Shown: positions 52,499 to 62,418, numbered from the stretch's first letter. The stretch is 64,000 nt of DNA from Amycolatopsis thermoflava N1165 (GCF_000473265.1 NZ_KI421511.1:7351314-7415313), one strand, 5' to 3'. The notes: generated by a model from the sequence alone, not told the origin. A program made the numbers and translations.

Positions 52499-53080
52499 GG
52501 GGCTCGACGCCTCGTCGACCAGGGCGATCGCGAAGTCCGCGTAGGACACGCGCGCCTCGGGGTCGCCGGAGGCCGCCACCCGGTACCTGCCGGTGCGGTC
52601 GCCGCCGTGGTCGAAGTCTCCCGCGGGGCTCACGTACAGCCAGTCCAGATCACTGGCGCGCAACAGGTCCAGCCCGGCCGCGTGCGCGGCGGTGAACGGG
52701 CGGAACTCCGCTGGGAACCCGGGCGCATCCCGGAGGGGCCGGCCCGTCGCATCCGGGGCCAGCGACGACAGACCGACGACGACCACCCGCGCCGCGCCGG
52801 AAGCGGCCAGCGCGCGTCCCGACGAGGTGAAGAACGCGTGCGGATCGGTGTCCGCTCCGTAGACCGCGGCCGCTGAGATCACCGCGTCCTGGTCCTTCAC
52901 CAGCGCGGCCACCGAAGCCGCGTCCGTGACGTCACCGGCCACCAGTTCGACCCCGTCGGGCGCCCGGTGCTTCGCCGGGTCGCGCACCACCGCCGTCACC
53001 TCGTGCCCGCGCCGCGCGGCCTCCGCGACCGCCTGCTGTCCCGCGCGCCCGCCGGCGCCGAAAATCACGATTCTGCTCAT
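52460..53080 (-). CDS. NAD(P)H-binding NmrA-like oxidoreductase
   Basis: The 206-residue protein has the nucleotide motif GAGGRAGQQA at residues 8-17 and a typical NmrA/atypical-SDR core. Its last 12 residues are encoded inside the terminal unit of the neighbouring DNA repeat. ATG at 53080; divergent from hxlR. Members often sense redox or act as quinone reductases. Confidence 0.85.
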   Translation of the reverse strand: MSRIVIFGAGGRAGQQAVAEAARRGHEVTAVVRDPAKHRAPDGVELVAGDVTDAASVAALVKDQDAVISAAAVYGADTDPHAFFTSSGRALAASGAARVVVVGLSSLAPDATGRPLRDAPGFPAEFRPFTAAHAAGLDLLRASDLDWLYVSPAGDFDHGGDRTGRYRVAASGDPEARVSYADFAIALVDEASSPRHRRKHLLITGA

Positions 53081-53103
53081 GGTGCGACCGTAGCCAGCGT
53101 CCC

Positions 53104-53121
53104 GGTTTCCTCCTGGATACC
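53104..53121. promoter_or_regulatory. Inverted repeat in the NmrA/HxlR divergent promoter
   Basis: GGTTTCC-TCCT-GGATACC is symmetrical except one pair and lies in the 56-base spacer. HxlR regulators commonly bind such sites upstream of a divergent oxidoreductase gene. Confidence 0.5.
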
Positions 53122-53136
53122 GATTACCGTGGCAGT

Positions 53137-53517
53137 ATGCGCGAACCCCTGCCACCGGACATGTTCGACGAGATCTGCCCGTCGGGCCTGGCGCCGATCC
53201 GTTTCGGCGACAAGTGGGCCCCGCTGGTGATCGCCTGCCTCGAGCACGGTCCACGGCGCTTCTCCGAACTGCGGGTGCCCCTGCGGCGCGTCACCCCGAA
53301 GGGACTGACCAAATCACTGCGCGGCCTCGAACGCGACGGGCTCGTCAGCCGCACCAGCCACCCCGGCACACCGCCGCGCGTCGAGTACGAGCTCACGCCC
53401 CTTGGCCGCAGCCTGCTGGAGCCCATGAAGGTCGTGTGCGCCTGGGCCGGCGAGCACTGGGAGGAACTGCTCGACGCGCGCGAGGCCTACGACAATCGGC
53501 TGCGCGAGGCACGCTGA
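53137..53517 (+). CDS. HxlR-family transcriptional regulator
   Basis: The 126-residue winged-helix protein has the HxlR pattern (FGDKWAPLVIACLEHGPRRF, then RRVTPKGLTKSLRGLERDGLV). It starts with a Cys (Cys14) near the N-terminus, which in this family can act as a redox or aldehyde sensor. It probably controls the divergent NmrA-like gene. Confidence 0.9.
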   Translation: MREPLPPDMFDEICPSGLAPIRFGDKWAPLVIACLEHGPRRFSELRVPLRRVTPKGLTKSLRGLERDGLVSRTSHPGTPPRVEYELTPLGRSLLEPMKVVCAWAGEHWEELLDAREAYDNRLREAR

Positions 53518-53530
53518 CTGTCCGTTGTGG

Positions 53531-54308
53531 ACCAGCAGGTGGGCGGCGGCTGGATTCCGGGGCAGGGCCGCCGCGGGTGCTGCGGCGAGTGGGCCGGCCG
53601 GTGGTCGGGCAGGTGGGTGGTGATTTCTGGGGGCAGGGCTGCCGCGGGTGTTGCGGCGAGTGGGCCGGCCGGTGGTCGGGCAGGTGGGTGGCGGCGTTTT
53701 CGGGGGTAGGGCCGCCCGAGTCCTGGAGTGAATGGGACGGCCAGCGTTCGGACAGGTGGGCGGCGATTCCAGGGAAGGGCGGTGCCGGCACTGCGGCTAG
53801 TGGGCTGGTCGGTGGCGGGTAGGCGAGTGGCGATTTCGGGGCAGGGGCCGCCGCGGGTGTTGCGGTGGATGGGTCGGCTGGCGGTGGGGCAGGTGGGTGG
53901 TGTTTTCGGGGGCAGGGGCGCTGCGGGTGCTGGGGTGGATGGGTCGGCTGGCGGTGGGGCAGGTGGGTGGTGTTTTCGGGGGCAGGGGCGCTGCGGGTGC
54001 TGGGGTGAATGGAACGGCCGGTGGTCGGGCAGGTGGGCGCCGATTTCGGGGCCGGGGCGCTGCGGGTGTTGCGGTGACTGGGTCGGCTGGCGGTGGGGCA
54101 GGTGGGTGGTGTTTCCGGGGGCGGGGTCGCCGCGGGTGCTGCGGTGAATGGGCCGGTCGGTGGTGGGCAGGGGGTGGCGATTCCACGGGGCAGGGGCCGC
54201 CGCGGGTGTTGCGGCGGGTGGGCCGGTCGGTGGTCGGGCATGTGGGCGGCGCTTCCGGGACAAGGGCCGCCGCCGGCGCTGCGGTGAATCGGCCGGCCGG
54301 GGCGGGCA
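53531..54308. repeat. Large intergenic ~70-bp tandem array
   Basis: About eleven head-to-tail units of 68-72 bases share CAGGTGGGTGGTG.TTTC, GGGGCAGGGGCCGC, GCGGGTGTTGCGG and GGCCGGTGGTCGGG. Two neighbouring units (53890 and 53960) match for nearly all 70 bases, so at least one copy event is recent. Unit length is not a multiple of three, and Pro/His-rich frames on the minus strand change along the array, so it is not coding. It fills the convergent spacer between hxlR and the dehydrogenase gene. Confidence 0.92.
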
Positions 54309-54317
54309 ACGAACTGG

Positions 54318-54360
54318 GGCGGCGCTGATCTGCCACCAACCGTGACCGATCGGCGCCGCC
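54318..54360 (-). terminator. Hairpin terminator of the amino-acid dehydrogenase gene
   Basis: GGCGGCGCTGATC and GATCGGCGCCGCC form a 13-base stem (one wobble pair) four bases past the gene's stop, at the edge of the 70-bp array. Confidence 0.85.
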
Positions 54361-54364
54361 GTGT

Positions 54365-55372
54365 TCAGGCCAGCCTGGCCGCCACCCGGGCGCGCGCTTC
54401 CCGCAGCGGCGTGGTTCCCTTGTCCCGCGCCGAATCCAGCACTGCGGACACCGTGGCGCCGATCGCCTCCACGCGGGCGTTCGCCTCCTCGTGCGGCACG
54501 CCCTCCACCTCGCGCAGCAGCGTGTACACCGCGCCACCCGCGCTGGCGATGAAGTCCGGCACCCACACGATCCCCCGCGCGGCCAGCTCGTTCGCCACCG
54601 CCTCGGACGTGAGCTGGTTGTTCGCCGGGCCGACGACCAGCGGCGCGGACAGCTCGGGCACCAGCTCCGCGGACAGCACGCCACCCACCGCCGCCGGCAC
54701 CACGATGTCCGCGGGCGTGCGCAGCGCCTTCTCCGGATCCACCCACTCGTAACCGGACGCGCGCTTCGCCGGGTCCACATCGGACACCAGAACCCGCGCG
54801 CCCGCCGCCGCCACGTGCTGCGCCACCAGCGTGCCCACCGAACCCAGCCCGCTGATCACGACCGTGCGGCCGGTCAGATCGGCGCTGCCGAACACGTGCC
54901 GCGCCCCGGCCCGCAGCGCGGCGAACACCCCCAACGCGGTCGGGATGCTCGACGAACCCGTCCCGCCGTGCTCCGGCGGCAGGCAGAACACCCGCGACGT
55001 CGAGCGCCGCACCACCACCATGTCGTCCGGGCCCGTCCCGACGTCCGGACCACCGAAGTACGTGCCCTCGAACGATTCGATCAGCTCGCCCGTGTCGAGC
55101 AGCGCCGCCTCCCGCAGCGACGGCGTCAGCTCGGTGTCCGGTCCGAGCGCGATCACCGTCTTCCCGCCGCCGAAATCCAGGCCGGCGGCGGCGTTCTTCG
55201 CGGTCATCGCCTCCGACAGGCGCAGTGCGTCGGCCAGGCCGTCCCGCCAGTCCGGATACCGGCGCAGCCGGATGCCGCCGGCCGCGGGGCCGAGCGCGCG
55301 GGAGTGGATCGCGACGACGACCGGCAGCCCCGAGCGGGGACCGCGCCGGACTTTCACCTCTTCATGCTCCAT
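54365..55372 (-). CDS. Leucine/valine dehydrogenase-family (Glu/Leu/Phe/Val) enzyme
   Basis: The 335-residue protein has the catalytic Lys59 (MTAKNAAAG) and Lys71 (GGGKTVI) and the NAD-binding SGLGSVGTLVA. It deaminates branched-chain amino acids to keto acids with NAD. ATG start at 55372. Divergent from an Lrp/AsnC regulator, the usual partner for such an enzyme. Confidence 0.9.
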   Translation of the reverse strand: MEHEEVKVRRGPRSGLPVVVAIHSRALGPAAGGIRLRRYPDWRDGLADALRLSEAMTAKNAAAGLDFGGGKTVIALGPDTELTPSLREAALLDTGELIESFEGTYFGGPDVGTGPDDMVVVRRSTSRVFCLPPEHGGTGSSSIPTALGVFAALRAGARHVFGSADLTGRTVVISGLGSVGTLVAQHVAAAGARVLVSDVDPAKRASGYEWVDPEKALRTPADIVVPAAVGGVLSAELVPELSAPLVVGPANNQLTSEAVANELAARGIVWVPDFIASAGGAVYTLLREVEGVPHEEANARVEAIGATVSAVLDSARDKGTTPLREARARVAARLA

Positions 55373-55413
55373 GCGCGAAAAGCTAGGCTGATGCACAACC
55401 ACGAAGCGCCGCC

Positions 55414-55430
55414 GCCGAACGATATTCGGC
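55414..55430. promoter_or_regulatory. Lrp-site-like inverted repeat
   Basis: GCCGAA-CGATA-TTCGGC is a perfect inverted repeat in the 79-base spacer between the divergent dehydrogenase and Lrp genes, the expected place for an Lrp site. Confidence 0.6.
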
Positions 55431-55451
55431 ACGACCACCGGAGCTGCGAAC

Positions 55452-55913
55452 ATGGACGAACTTGATTCGGCGATCGTGCGGCTTCTGCAGGAGGATGCGC
55501 GGCAGTCGAACCGGGACATCGCGCGCAAGGTCGGCATCGCGCCGTCCACCTGCCTGGAACGGATCCGCCTGCTGCGCAAGCGCGGCGTGATCCGCGGCTA
55601 CCACGCGGACATCGACCTCGGCGCCCTCAACCGCGGCGTGCAGGCGATCGTCGCGGCGCAGATCCGGCCGCTGACGCGCGACGTGGTGGACGCGTTCGAA
55701 CGCTCGCTCGCCCAGCTGCCCGAGGTCATCTCGGTCTTCACGATCGCGGGCAGCGACGACTTCCTCGTGCACGTCACCGCTCAGGACATCGACCACCTGC
55801 ACGCGTTCCTGCTCGAACGGTTCACCAGCCGCAGGGAGATGGTCACGTTCCGGACGTCGATCATCTACCAGCACCACAGCAAGCAGGTGCTGGACCCGCT
55901 ACCCGGTCACTGA
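55452..55913 (+). CDS. Lrp/AsnC-family transcriptional regulator
   Basis: The 153-residue protein has an N-terminal helix-turn-helix (LDSAIVRLLQEDARQSNRDI, then APSTCLERIRLL) and a C-terminal RAM effector domain (IAGSDDFLVHVTA). Binding an amino acid such as leucine, it likely controls the divergent dehydrogenase gene. It overlaps the end of the convergent NmrA-like gene by seven bases. Confidence 0.92.
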   Translation: MDELDSAIVRLLQEDARQSNRDIARKVGIAPSTCLERIRLLRKRGVIRGYHADIDLGALNRGVQAIVAAQIRPLTRDVVDAFERSLAQLPEVISVFTIAGSDDFLVHVTAQDIDHLHAFLLERFTSRREMVTFRTSIIYQHHSKQVLDPLPGH

Positions 55914-56521
55914 TCGGGGTGCAGTGCGGCGAACACCGACGGCCAGTCCGGCCGCGGTGAGTCCTCGTCGTCGTACAGCTCGAACGTCTTGCCGGACGCC
56001 GACGGGTCGAACAACGCGGCCACGACGGCGTCGGCCACCGCGTCGCGGGAGACCCGGCCCTCGCCGGTGTCGCCCTGCTCGACGCGCACCCCGCCCGCGG
56101 GCAGGTCGTGCAGCCAGCTCGGCCGGACGATCGTGTACTGCGCGCCGCTCTCCCGCAGCGCCTGCTCGCCCCGCGCGCGAGCCTCGATGCGCGCGCTCAT
56201 CTCCGGGTGCTCCGCCGGCCGCGTCAGGTAGATCTGGGACACCAGCACCACCGGGATGTCCTCGCGCGCCGCGATTTCCGCGATCGCCGAGACACCGCCG
56301 TGCATCGCGGCCTGCGCCGCGTCCGGTTCCTTCGGCGGCTCCGCGACGATCACCACGCCCTCGGCGCCCGCGAAGAGCGTCGGGTCCGGTTTCGCCGTGA
56401 GGTCCAGCGGAGGCTTCGTACTCCGGCCGGCCACCACCACCCGGTGCCCGCCGTTCGCGAGCCGTTCGGTGATCCGGCGGCCCGTCCGCCCGGCGCCGCC
56501 GACCACGACGAAGGTGCTCAT
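55907..56521 (-). CDS. NmrA-like NAD(P)-binding protein
   Basis: The 204-residue protein has motif GGAGRTGRRI at the N-terminus and an NmrA-type fold. Its ATG overlaps the stop of the AfsR-like gene by four bases (ATGA), so it is translated from that gene's transcript and could be its sensor partner or target. Function unknown. Confidence 0.82.
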   Translation of the reverse strand: MSTFVVVGGAGRTGRRITERLANGGHRVVVAGRSTKPPLDLTAKPDPTLFAGAEGVVIVAEPPKEPDAAQAAMHGGVSAIAEIAAREDIPVVLVSQIYLTRPAEHPEMSARIEARARGEQALRESGAQYTIVRPSWLHDLPAGGVRVEQGDTGEGRVSRDAVADAVVAALFDPSASGKTFELYDDEDSPRPDWPSVFAALHPDQ

Positions 56522-59352
56522 GGCTCTCTCCCGGCTCTCTCGGAGGGAACCAGGATGGACCCGCCGGCGATCATGGTCAACGGGTGGTGACTCAACCGTT
56601 CCCGCAGCGCGGCCGCCGCTTCTTCGGCGCCGAGCTCCGACCAGATCTCCAGTGAGCGCCGGAACAGGCCGTGCGCCTCGCGGACCTGCCCGAGACGTTC
56701 GTGCAACTCGCCGAGGAGCTGCCCAGCCTCGGCCTCGGACCGCCGGTCGCCGTCGCGCCGGTGCACCGACAGCGAGTTCACCAGGAGGAGCTTCGCGTGC
56801 GCGAGGTCGCCGCTGCGCAGGCACAGCTCGCCGAGGCTCTGGTGCGCGTACCCGACGCAGTGGTCGTCGCCGAGCTCGCCGAAGATCGCGATCGCCCGGT
56901 CCAGCTCCTCGCGGGCCCGTCCGAGTTGGCCGCGTTGCTGGTGCAGCAACGCCATCCGGTGCCGGGCGTGCGCCTCGCGGTGCCGGTCACCGATCTCGAC
57001 GCACGCCTCGCGCGCGTCGGTGAACCAGCGTTCGGCCGTCGCGTGGCAGCCGCGCGCCAGCCACACCGACCCGATCGCGATCCGCACCACCGCTTCGCCA
57101 TGCCGGTCGCCGCTGCGGACGAACAGCTCCAGCGCGTCGTGGCAGTGCGAAAGTGCCATCTCGTGCTCGCCCGCGACACGCCGGATCGTGCTCAACCCGG
57201 CCAGCGCGACGGCCGCGCCCTGGTCGTCGCCGATGCTCCGGAACAACGCCAGCGACCGCTCGAACGCCTCGCGCGCGGCGGTGTAGTCGTCCTGGTAGAC
57301 CTCGAGCTGCCCGAGGTTGCGCAGCACCAGCGCCTGCCCGCGTGGATCGCCTGCCCGCTCGGCCGCGCCCAGCGCCAGTTCGTGCGTGCGCCGCCAGTCC
57401 TCGTGGTGCCCGCGCAGGTCGAAGTACGGGGTGAATGCCGCCGCAAGCCGCCACGCCAGCCCGTCGAGACCGTGGTCCACCGCCAGCTCGACGAGCGGCA
57501 CCGGTCGCTCGCCCGCGAACCACGCCACCGGATCGTCGAACCGGTCCGGGCACCACAGGTCCGCCGACCTCGGCTCCGGCGCGGCGCCGAAGAAGCGGAC
57601 CGGCATCCGCTCCGCCGCCTCGGTGGCGAGCGAGAGGTACCCCTCGACCACGCGGCGGACCCCGTCCGGATCCGGCTCCCCGAGTTCCCGTGCGTAGCAG
57701 CGCACCAGGTCGTGCAGCCGGTACCGCGGCTGGTCGCCGACCAGCTCCACCAGGTGCGCGTCGACCAGCGCGTCCAGCACGTCGTCCGCGTGCTCCCGCC
57801 CGAGCAGCGCCCCGACCACCCAGCCGGGGAACGGCAGCGGCCCGAGCCCGCCCAGCGCGCGGAACGCCCGCGCACAGCTGCCGGGCAGCTGGTCGTGGCT
57901 CAACGCGAGGCTCGCGCGCACCGCGAGGTCGCCGACGCGCAGCTCGTCCAGGCGACGGCGCTCGTCGGCCAACCGGACGGCTAGCGTGCGGAGTGTCCAC
58001 TCGCGACGTTGCGAAAGCCGTGCGCCGGCGATGCGGATCGCCAGCGGCAACCGTCCGCACGCCTCGACGATCCCGGCCGCCGCCTCGGGTTCGGCCGCCA
58101 CCCGGCCCGCCCCGGCGATCCGGGCCAGCAGCCGCGTGGCCTCCGCGGCGGTCAGCACGCCGACGTCGACGTGCCGGGCGACGGTGAGGTCGGGCAGCCT
58201 GCCCCGGCTGGTCACCAGCACCGCGGCCGCGCCCGCGCCGGGCAGCAACGGTCGCACCTGCGCGGCGCTGCCCGCGTCGTCGAGGACCACGCACACCCGC
58301 CGCCCGGCCAGGCGCGACCGCAGCAACGCGGCCCGTTCGCCGAGCCCACGGGGGATCCCGGCGTCCGGCACGCCGAGCGCATGCAGCAGTTCGGCCAGCA
58401 CGTCCAGCGGCCGCCGCGGCGAGTCCGAAGTGCCGCGCAGGTCCACGTACAGCTGGCCGTCGGGGTAGCGGTCGCGCACGGCGTGGGCGGCGTGCACGGC
58501 CAGCGCCGACTTCCCCGCGCCGGGCGGACCGGACAGCACCACGACGGCGGGGTGTTCGCCGTCCAGCAACCCGGTCAGCTCCGCGAGTCCGGTCTCGCGG
58601 CCGGTGAAGTCGGGTAGATCCAAGGGCAGCTGACACACCGGCGCCGGCGTGTCCAGCTCGGCCACCGCCTGCCGCAGGCGGACGCCCGGCTCGGCGTCCA
58701 GCTCCGCACGCAACACGCGCTCGGCCTCGGCGTACGCGGCCAGCGCCTCGCCCTGCCGCCCGCTCGCGCCCAGCGCGACGACGAGCAGCCGCCACAGCTC
58801 CTCCCGCAACGGGTGTTCGGCCAGCAGGCCACGCAGTTCGACGATCGCCTCGGCGTGCCGCCCGGCCGACACGTGGCGCCGCAACCGTTCCTCCTGCACC
58901 GACAACCGCAGCTCGCTCAGCCGCGCGACGGCCGGCGACCAGGTGTGGTGGTGCGGCAGGTCTTCCAGCACCTCGCCGCGCCACAGCGCGGCCGCCTGGT
59001 CGAGCAGCGCCGGTGCCTCTTCGGCGCGGGCCCGTGCCACGAGTCGTTCGGCGAGCGTCGCGTCCAGCTCGTCCGGTCCGGCGTGCAGCTGGTACCCGCC
59101 TGGGCCGCTTTCGATGCGGTCGCCGAGCACGCGGCGCAGGCCGTGCACGTAGGTGCGCAGGTTCGCGGCGGCCGACCGCGGCGCGCGCCCCGGCCACAGC
59201 ACGTCGGTCAGCGCGTCGGCGGACACCACGACTCCGGGCTGGAGCAGCAGGGCGGCCAGCAGCAGGCGCGGTTTCGGGCCGCCGAGTGGCACGCGTCGGC
59301 CCCTGGCCTCCGCTTCGAGCGGTCCCAGGATGCGGAAGAACACCAACGGCAT
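56518..59352 (-). CDS. AfsR/SARP-family regulator with NB-ARC and TPR domains
   Basis: The 944-residue protein has an OmpR-like DNA-binding domain (about 1-90), a bacterial transcriptional activation domain (about 95-235), an NTPase with Walker A GPPGAGKS at 275-282, and C-terminal TPR repeats (about 670-930). This is the AfsR architecture, typical of regulators of antibiotic and morphogenetic genes. No biosynthetic cluster is in the window. I chose the ATG at 59352; an upstream ATG adds residues unlike the family. Confidence 0.92.
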   Translation of the reverse strand: MPLVFFRILGPLEAEARGRRVPLGGPKPRLLLAALLLQPGVVVSADALTDVLWPGRAPRSAAANLRTYVHGLRRVLGDRIESGPGGYQLHAGPDELDATLAERLVARARAEEAPALLDQAAALWRGEVLEDLPHHHTWSPAVARLSELRLSVQEERLRRHVSAGRHAEAIVELRGLLAEHPLREELWRLLVVALGASGRQGEALAAYAEAERVLRAELDAEPGVRLRQAVAELDTPAPVCQLPLDLPDFTGRETGLAELTGLLDGEHPAVVVLSGPPGAGKSALAVHAAHAVRDRYPDGQLYVDLRGTSDSPRRPLDVLAELLHALGVPDAGIPRGLGERAALLRSRLAGRRVCVVLDDAGSAAQVRPLLPGAGAAAVLVTSRGRLPDLTVARHVDVGVLTAAEATRLLARIAGAGRVAAEPEAAAGIVEACGRLPLAIRIAGARLSQRREWTLRTLAVRLADERRRLDELRVGDLAVRASLALSHDQLPGSCARAFRALGGLGPLPFPGWVVGALLGREHADDVLDALVDAHLVELVGDQPRYRLHDLVRCYARELGEPDPDGVRRVVEGYLSLATEAAERMPVRFFGAAPEPRSADLWCPDRFDDPVAWFAGERPVPLVELAVDHGLDGLAWRLAAAFTPYFDLRGHHEDWRRTHELALGAAERAGDPRGQALVLRNLGQLEVYQDDYTAAREAFERSLALFRSIGDDQGAAVALAGLSTIRRVAGEHEMALSHCHDALELFVRSGDRHGEAVVRIAIGSVWLARGCHATAERWFTDAREACVEIGDRHREAHARHRMALLHQQRGQLGRAREELDRAIAIFGELGDDHCVGYAHQSLGELCLRSGDLAHAKLLLVNSLSVHRRDGDRRSEAEAGQLLGELHERLGQVREAHGLFRRSLEIWSELGAEEAAAALRERLSHHPLTMIAGGSILVPSERAGREP

Positions 59353-59437
59353 CGCCCCCGACCGGAAAAAAGGAAATCCGATACTAGGCAAGCCCGTCAA
59401 CGATTCACCAGTGCCGTTCGGCGGCTTTTTCCGAATT

Positions 59438-59881
59438 TCAGCGGAAGTATTCGCGCCGATTGTTCACTTGTTCACCGGTTCCGGCCGGGCGGCTCCGGGC
59501 GAATTCCGCGGCGGCGGGCAGCTTCGGGCCGCGCGGCTCGTCAGCCGCGAGACGGAGGCAGGCAAGCAGGCGCAGCCCCGTCCACTCCCGGTCGGTCCAG
59601 CCGCCGGGATCCGCGGGCGGCTGCCAGTCCAGCTCCGCCGCCTCGGTCCACACGTCGTGCGCGTGACCGGCCAGCAGGACGAGCCTGCTCACCGGCTCCT
59701 GGCGCGGGACCATGTCCTGCTCGCACCGCACCGCGTCGTCGACCGCGGTCAGGTGCCTGTCGAACGCCCGCCACACCGAGGGGTCTCCGGCCAGCGCCTG
59801 CCAGCCGGAGTCGAGCCGCCCGGCGATCCCGCGCAGCCACCGCCGCGCGGATCGATCTGCCAGGGAGTCGGCCCACTGCAC
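59438..59881 (-). CDS. Hypothetical protein
   Basis: The 147-residue frame has good actinomycete codon use and a helical, Trp-rich sequence (GVQWADSLADRSARRWLRG at the start and DWQPPADPGGWTDREWTG later), which supports a real gene. I recognise no family. GTG start with an imperfect ribosome site; it lies 28 bases past the tex stop on the same strand. Confidence 0.6.
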   Translation of the reverse strand: MQWADSLADRSARRWLRGIAGRLDSGWQALAGDPSVWRAFDRHLTAVDDAVRCEQDMVPRQEPVSRLVLLAGHAHDVWTEAAELDWQPPADPGGWTDREWTGLRLLACLRLAADEPRGPKLPAAAEFARSRPAGTGEQVNNRREYFR

Positions 59882-59909
59882 CCCTCGATGATGAACCCTG
59901 AACGGCGTT

Positions 59910-62249
59910 TTAGCGACCGTATCCGGCCTTCCGGAGAGCGTCGGCCATCGAACCGCCGCCGCCGGCGGGCTCGCGCCGCTTCGGCTGACCGCCCTTGCGC
60001 GGCTGCCCGCCACGGCGCTCGCCACCGCCGCCACCAGCGGGTTTGGCACGGCCGCCGCCGACCTCGTCGTCCAGGCGGAGGGTCAGCGAGATCCGCTTGC
60101 GCGGGATGTCCACCTCGAGCACCTTCACCTTGACGATGTCACCCGGTTTGACTACCTCACGCGGGTCCTTGACGAAGTTCTTCGACATCGCCGACACGTG
60201 CACCAGGCCGTCCTGGTGCACCCCGATGTCGACGAACGCGCCGAACGCGGCCACGTTCGTCACGACGCCCTCCAGCCGCATGCCCGGCTTGAGGTCGCCG
60301 ATCTTCTCCACGCCCTCGGCGAACGTCGCGGTCTTGAACGCCGGGCGCGGGTCGCGGCCGGGTTTCTCCAGCTCGGCGAGGATGTCGGTGACGGTCGGCA
60401 GGCCGAAGGTCTCGTCGACGAAGTCCTCCGGGCGCAGCTTGCGCAGCACCCGCTCGTTGCCGATCAGCTCCCGCAGTTCGATGCCGGTCTTCGACAGGAT
60501 GCGCCGCACGACCGGGTAGGCCTCGGGGTGCACGCTGGAGGAGTCCAGCGGGTCGTCGCCGCCGCGGATCCGCAGGAAGCCGGCGCACTGCTCGAAGGCC
60601 TTCGGGCCCAGCCGCGCGACGTCCTTCAGCGCCGAGCGCGACCGGAACGGGCCGTGCGTGTCGCGGTGGTTGACGATGTTCTCGGCCAAGCCCGCGGTAA
60701 TGCCGGAGACCCTGGTCAGCAGCGGAGTCGACGCGGTGTTGACGTCCACGCCGACCGCGTTCACACAGTCCTCGACCACCGCGTCCAGCGAACGGGACAG
60801 CGCCACCTCGGACACGTCGTGCTGGTACTGCCCGACGCCGATCGACTTGGGGTCGATTTTCACCAGCTCGGCCAGCGGGTCCTGCAGGCGCCGCGCGATC
60901 GAGACCGCGCCGCGCAGCGAGACGTCCAGCTCGGGCAGCTCCTGCGAGGCGAACGCGGACGCCGAGTACACCGACGCACCCGCCTCGGAGACGACCGCCT
61001 TGGTCAGCTTCAGCTCGGGGTGCCGCTTGATCAGCTCGACGGCGAGCTTGTCGGTCTCCCGGGACGCGGTGCCGTTGCCGATCGCGATCAGGTCCACCGA
61101 GTGGGCGGCGCAGAGCTTGGCCAGCTCGTCGATCGACTGGTCCCAGCGGTTCTGCGGCTGGTGCGGGTAGATCGTGTGGGTGTTGACGACCTTGCCGGTC
61201 CCGTCGACGACCGCCACCTTCACGCCGGTGCGGAAGCCCGGGTCCAGGCCCATCGTGGCGCGGGTGCCGGCAGGCGCGGCCAGCAGCAGGTCGCGCAGGT
61301 TCGCGGCGAACACGTTCACCGCGTCCTCCTCGGCCTTCTGCCGCAGCCGCATCCGCAGGTCGATGCCGAGGTGCAGGAGAATCTTGGTGCGCCAGGCCCA
61401 CCGCACGGTGTCCTGCAGCCACTTGTCGGCCGGGCGGCCCTCGTTCGTGATGCCGAAGCGCTGCGCGATGCGGCGTTCGTAGTCCGACGGGCCCACCTTC
61501 GGCTCGTCGCTGGGTTCCTCCGGCTCGACGGTGAGGTCGAGGACCTCCTCCTTCTCGCCGCGCAGCATCGCCAGCACCCGGTGCGAGGGCATCTTCGTGA
61601 ACGGCTCGGCGAAGTCGAAGTAGTCGGCGAACTTCGCGCCCTCGGTCTCCTTGCCCTGGCGGACCTTCGACGAGAAGTAGCCCTCCGACCACATCTTCTC
61701 GCGCAGCTCGCCGATCAGGTCGGCGTCCTCGCCGAAGCGCTCGACCAGGATCGCGCGGGCCCCGTCGAGGGCGGCCTGCGCGTCCGCGACGCCCTTCTCG
61801 CGGTCGACGAACACGGCCGCGGCGGCCTGCGGGTCGGTGTTCGGGTCGGTCAACAGGCCGTCGGCCAGCGGCTCCAAGCCGGCCTCGCGGGCGATCTGCG
61901 CCTTCGTGCGCCGCTTCGGCTTGTAGGGGAGGTAGATGTCCTCCAGTCGGGCCTTGGTGTCCGCGGCGCGGATCGCCTCCGCCAGCTCCTCGGTGAGCTT
62001 GCCCTGGCTGTCGATCGACTCGAGGATCGCGGCCCGGCGCTCGTCGAGCTCCCGCAGGTAACGCAGCCGGTCCTCCAGCGTGCGCAGCTGGGCGTCGTCC
62101 AGCGCGCCGGTCACCTCCTTGCGGTACCGCGCGATGAACGGCACGGTCGCCCCGCCGTCGAGCAGGTCCACGGCGGCCTTGACCTGCCCTTCGCGGACGC
62201 CGAGCTCCTCGGCGATCTTCTGCTCGATCGACTGCACGGCCACTGTCAC
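59910..62249 (-). CDS. Tex-family RNA-binding transcription accessory protein
   Basis: The 779-residue protein has the Tex N-terminal helical domain ([20 protein letters not shown]), a YqgF-like core ([21 protein letters not shown]), helix-hairpin-helix motifs and a C-terminal S1 RNA-binding domain ([20 protein letters not shown]), then a Gly/Arg/Lys tail. It acts on transcribing RNA polymerase and RNA. GTG at 62249 chosen since it begins [16 protein letters not shown], the family start; longer frames upstream are not Tex-like. Confidence 0.93.
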   Translation of the reverse strand: MTVAVQSIEQKIAEELGVREGQVKAAVDLLDGGATVPFIARYRKEVTGALDDAQLRTLEDRLRYLRELDERRAAILESIDSQGKLTEELAEAIRAADTKARLEDIYLPYKPKRRTKAQIAREAGLEPLADGLLTDPNTDPQAAAAVFVDREKGVADAQAALDGARAILVERFGEDADLIGELREKMWSEGYFSSKVRQGKETEGAKFADYFDFAEPFTKMPSHRVLAMLRGEKEEVLDLTVEPEEPSDEPKVGPSDYERRIAQRFGITNEGRPADKWLQDTVRWAWRTKILLHLGIDLRMRLRQKAEEDAVNVFAANLRDLLLAAPAGTRATMGLDPGFRTGVKVAVVDGTGKVVNTHTIYPHQPQNRWDQSIDELAKLCAAHSVDLIAIGNGTASRETDKLAVELIKRHPELKLTKAVVSEAGASVYSASAFASQELPELDVSLRGAVSIARRLQDPLAELVKIDPKSIGVGQYQHDVSEVALSRSLDAVVEDCVNAVGVDVNTASTPLLTRVSGITAGLAENIVNHRDTHGPFRSRSALKDVARLGPKAFEQCAGFLRIRGGDDPLDSSSVHPEAYPVVRRILSKTGIELRELIGNERVLRKLRPEDFVDETFGLPTVTDILAELEKPGRDPRPAFKTATFAEGVEKIGDLKPGMRLEGVVTNVAAFGAFVDIGVHQDGLVHVSAMSKNFVKDPREVVKPGDIVKVKVLEVDIPRKRISLTLRLDDEVGGGRAKPAGGGGGERRGGQPRKGGQPKRREPAGGGGSMADALRKAGYGR

Positions 62250-62418
62250 GATGCTGATCACTCCCTGCTCGCGGTTGCGGGGGCCAATTCTGCCTGCGCC
62301 GCCCCCGGCGCGGCACGGAAGGGGTGCCCGCCGTTGCCGAATCGGGAGGATCGGCGCGGTAACCAACGGGGGCCCGGCCGCGACCTCGGGATACCGGGGT
62401 CGAGGTGGGCAGGTGCGG

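Noticed and set aside
53531-54308. Possible CRISPR or integrase attachment array
   Set aside because: Whole 70-base units are alike without unique spacer segments, and no integrase or cas gene is present.
53487-54746. 419-residue Pro/His-rich frame on the minus strand through the 70-bp array
   Set aside because: Repeat units of 68-72 bases shift the frame along the array and the frame overlaps the real amino-acid dehydrogenase gene.
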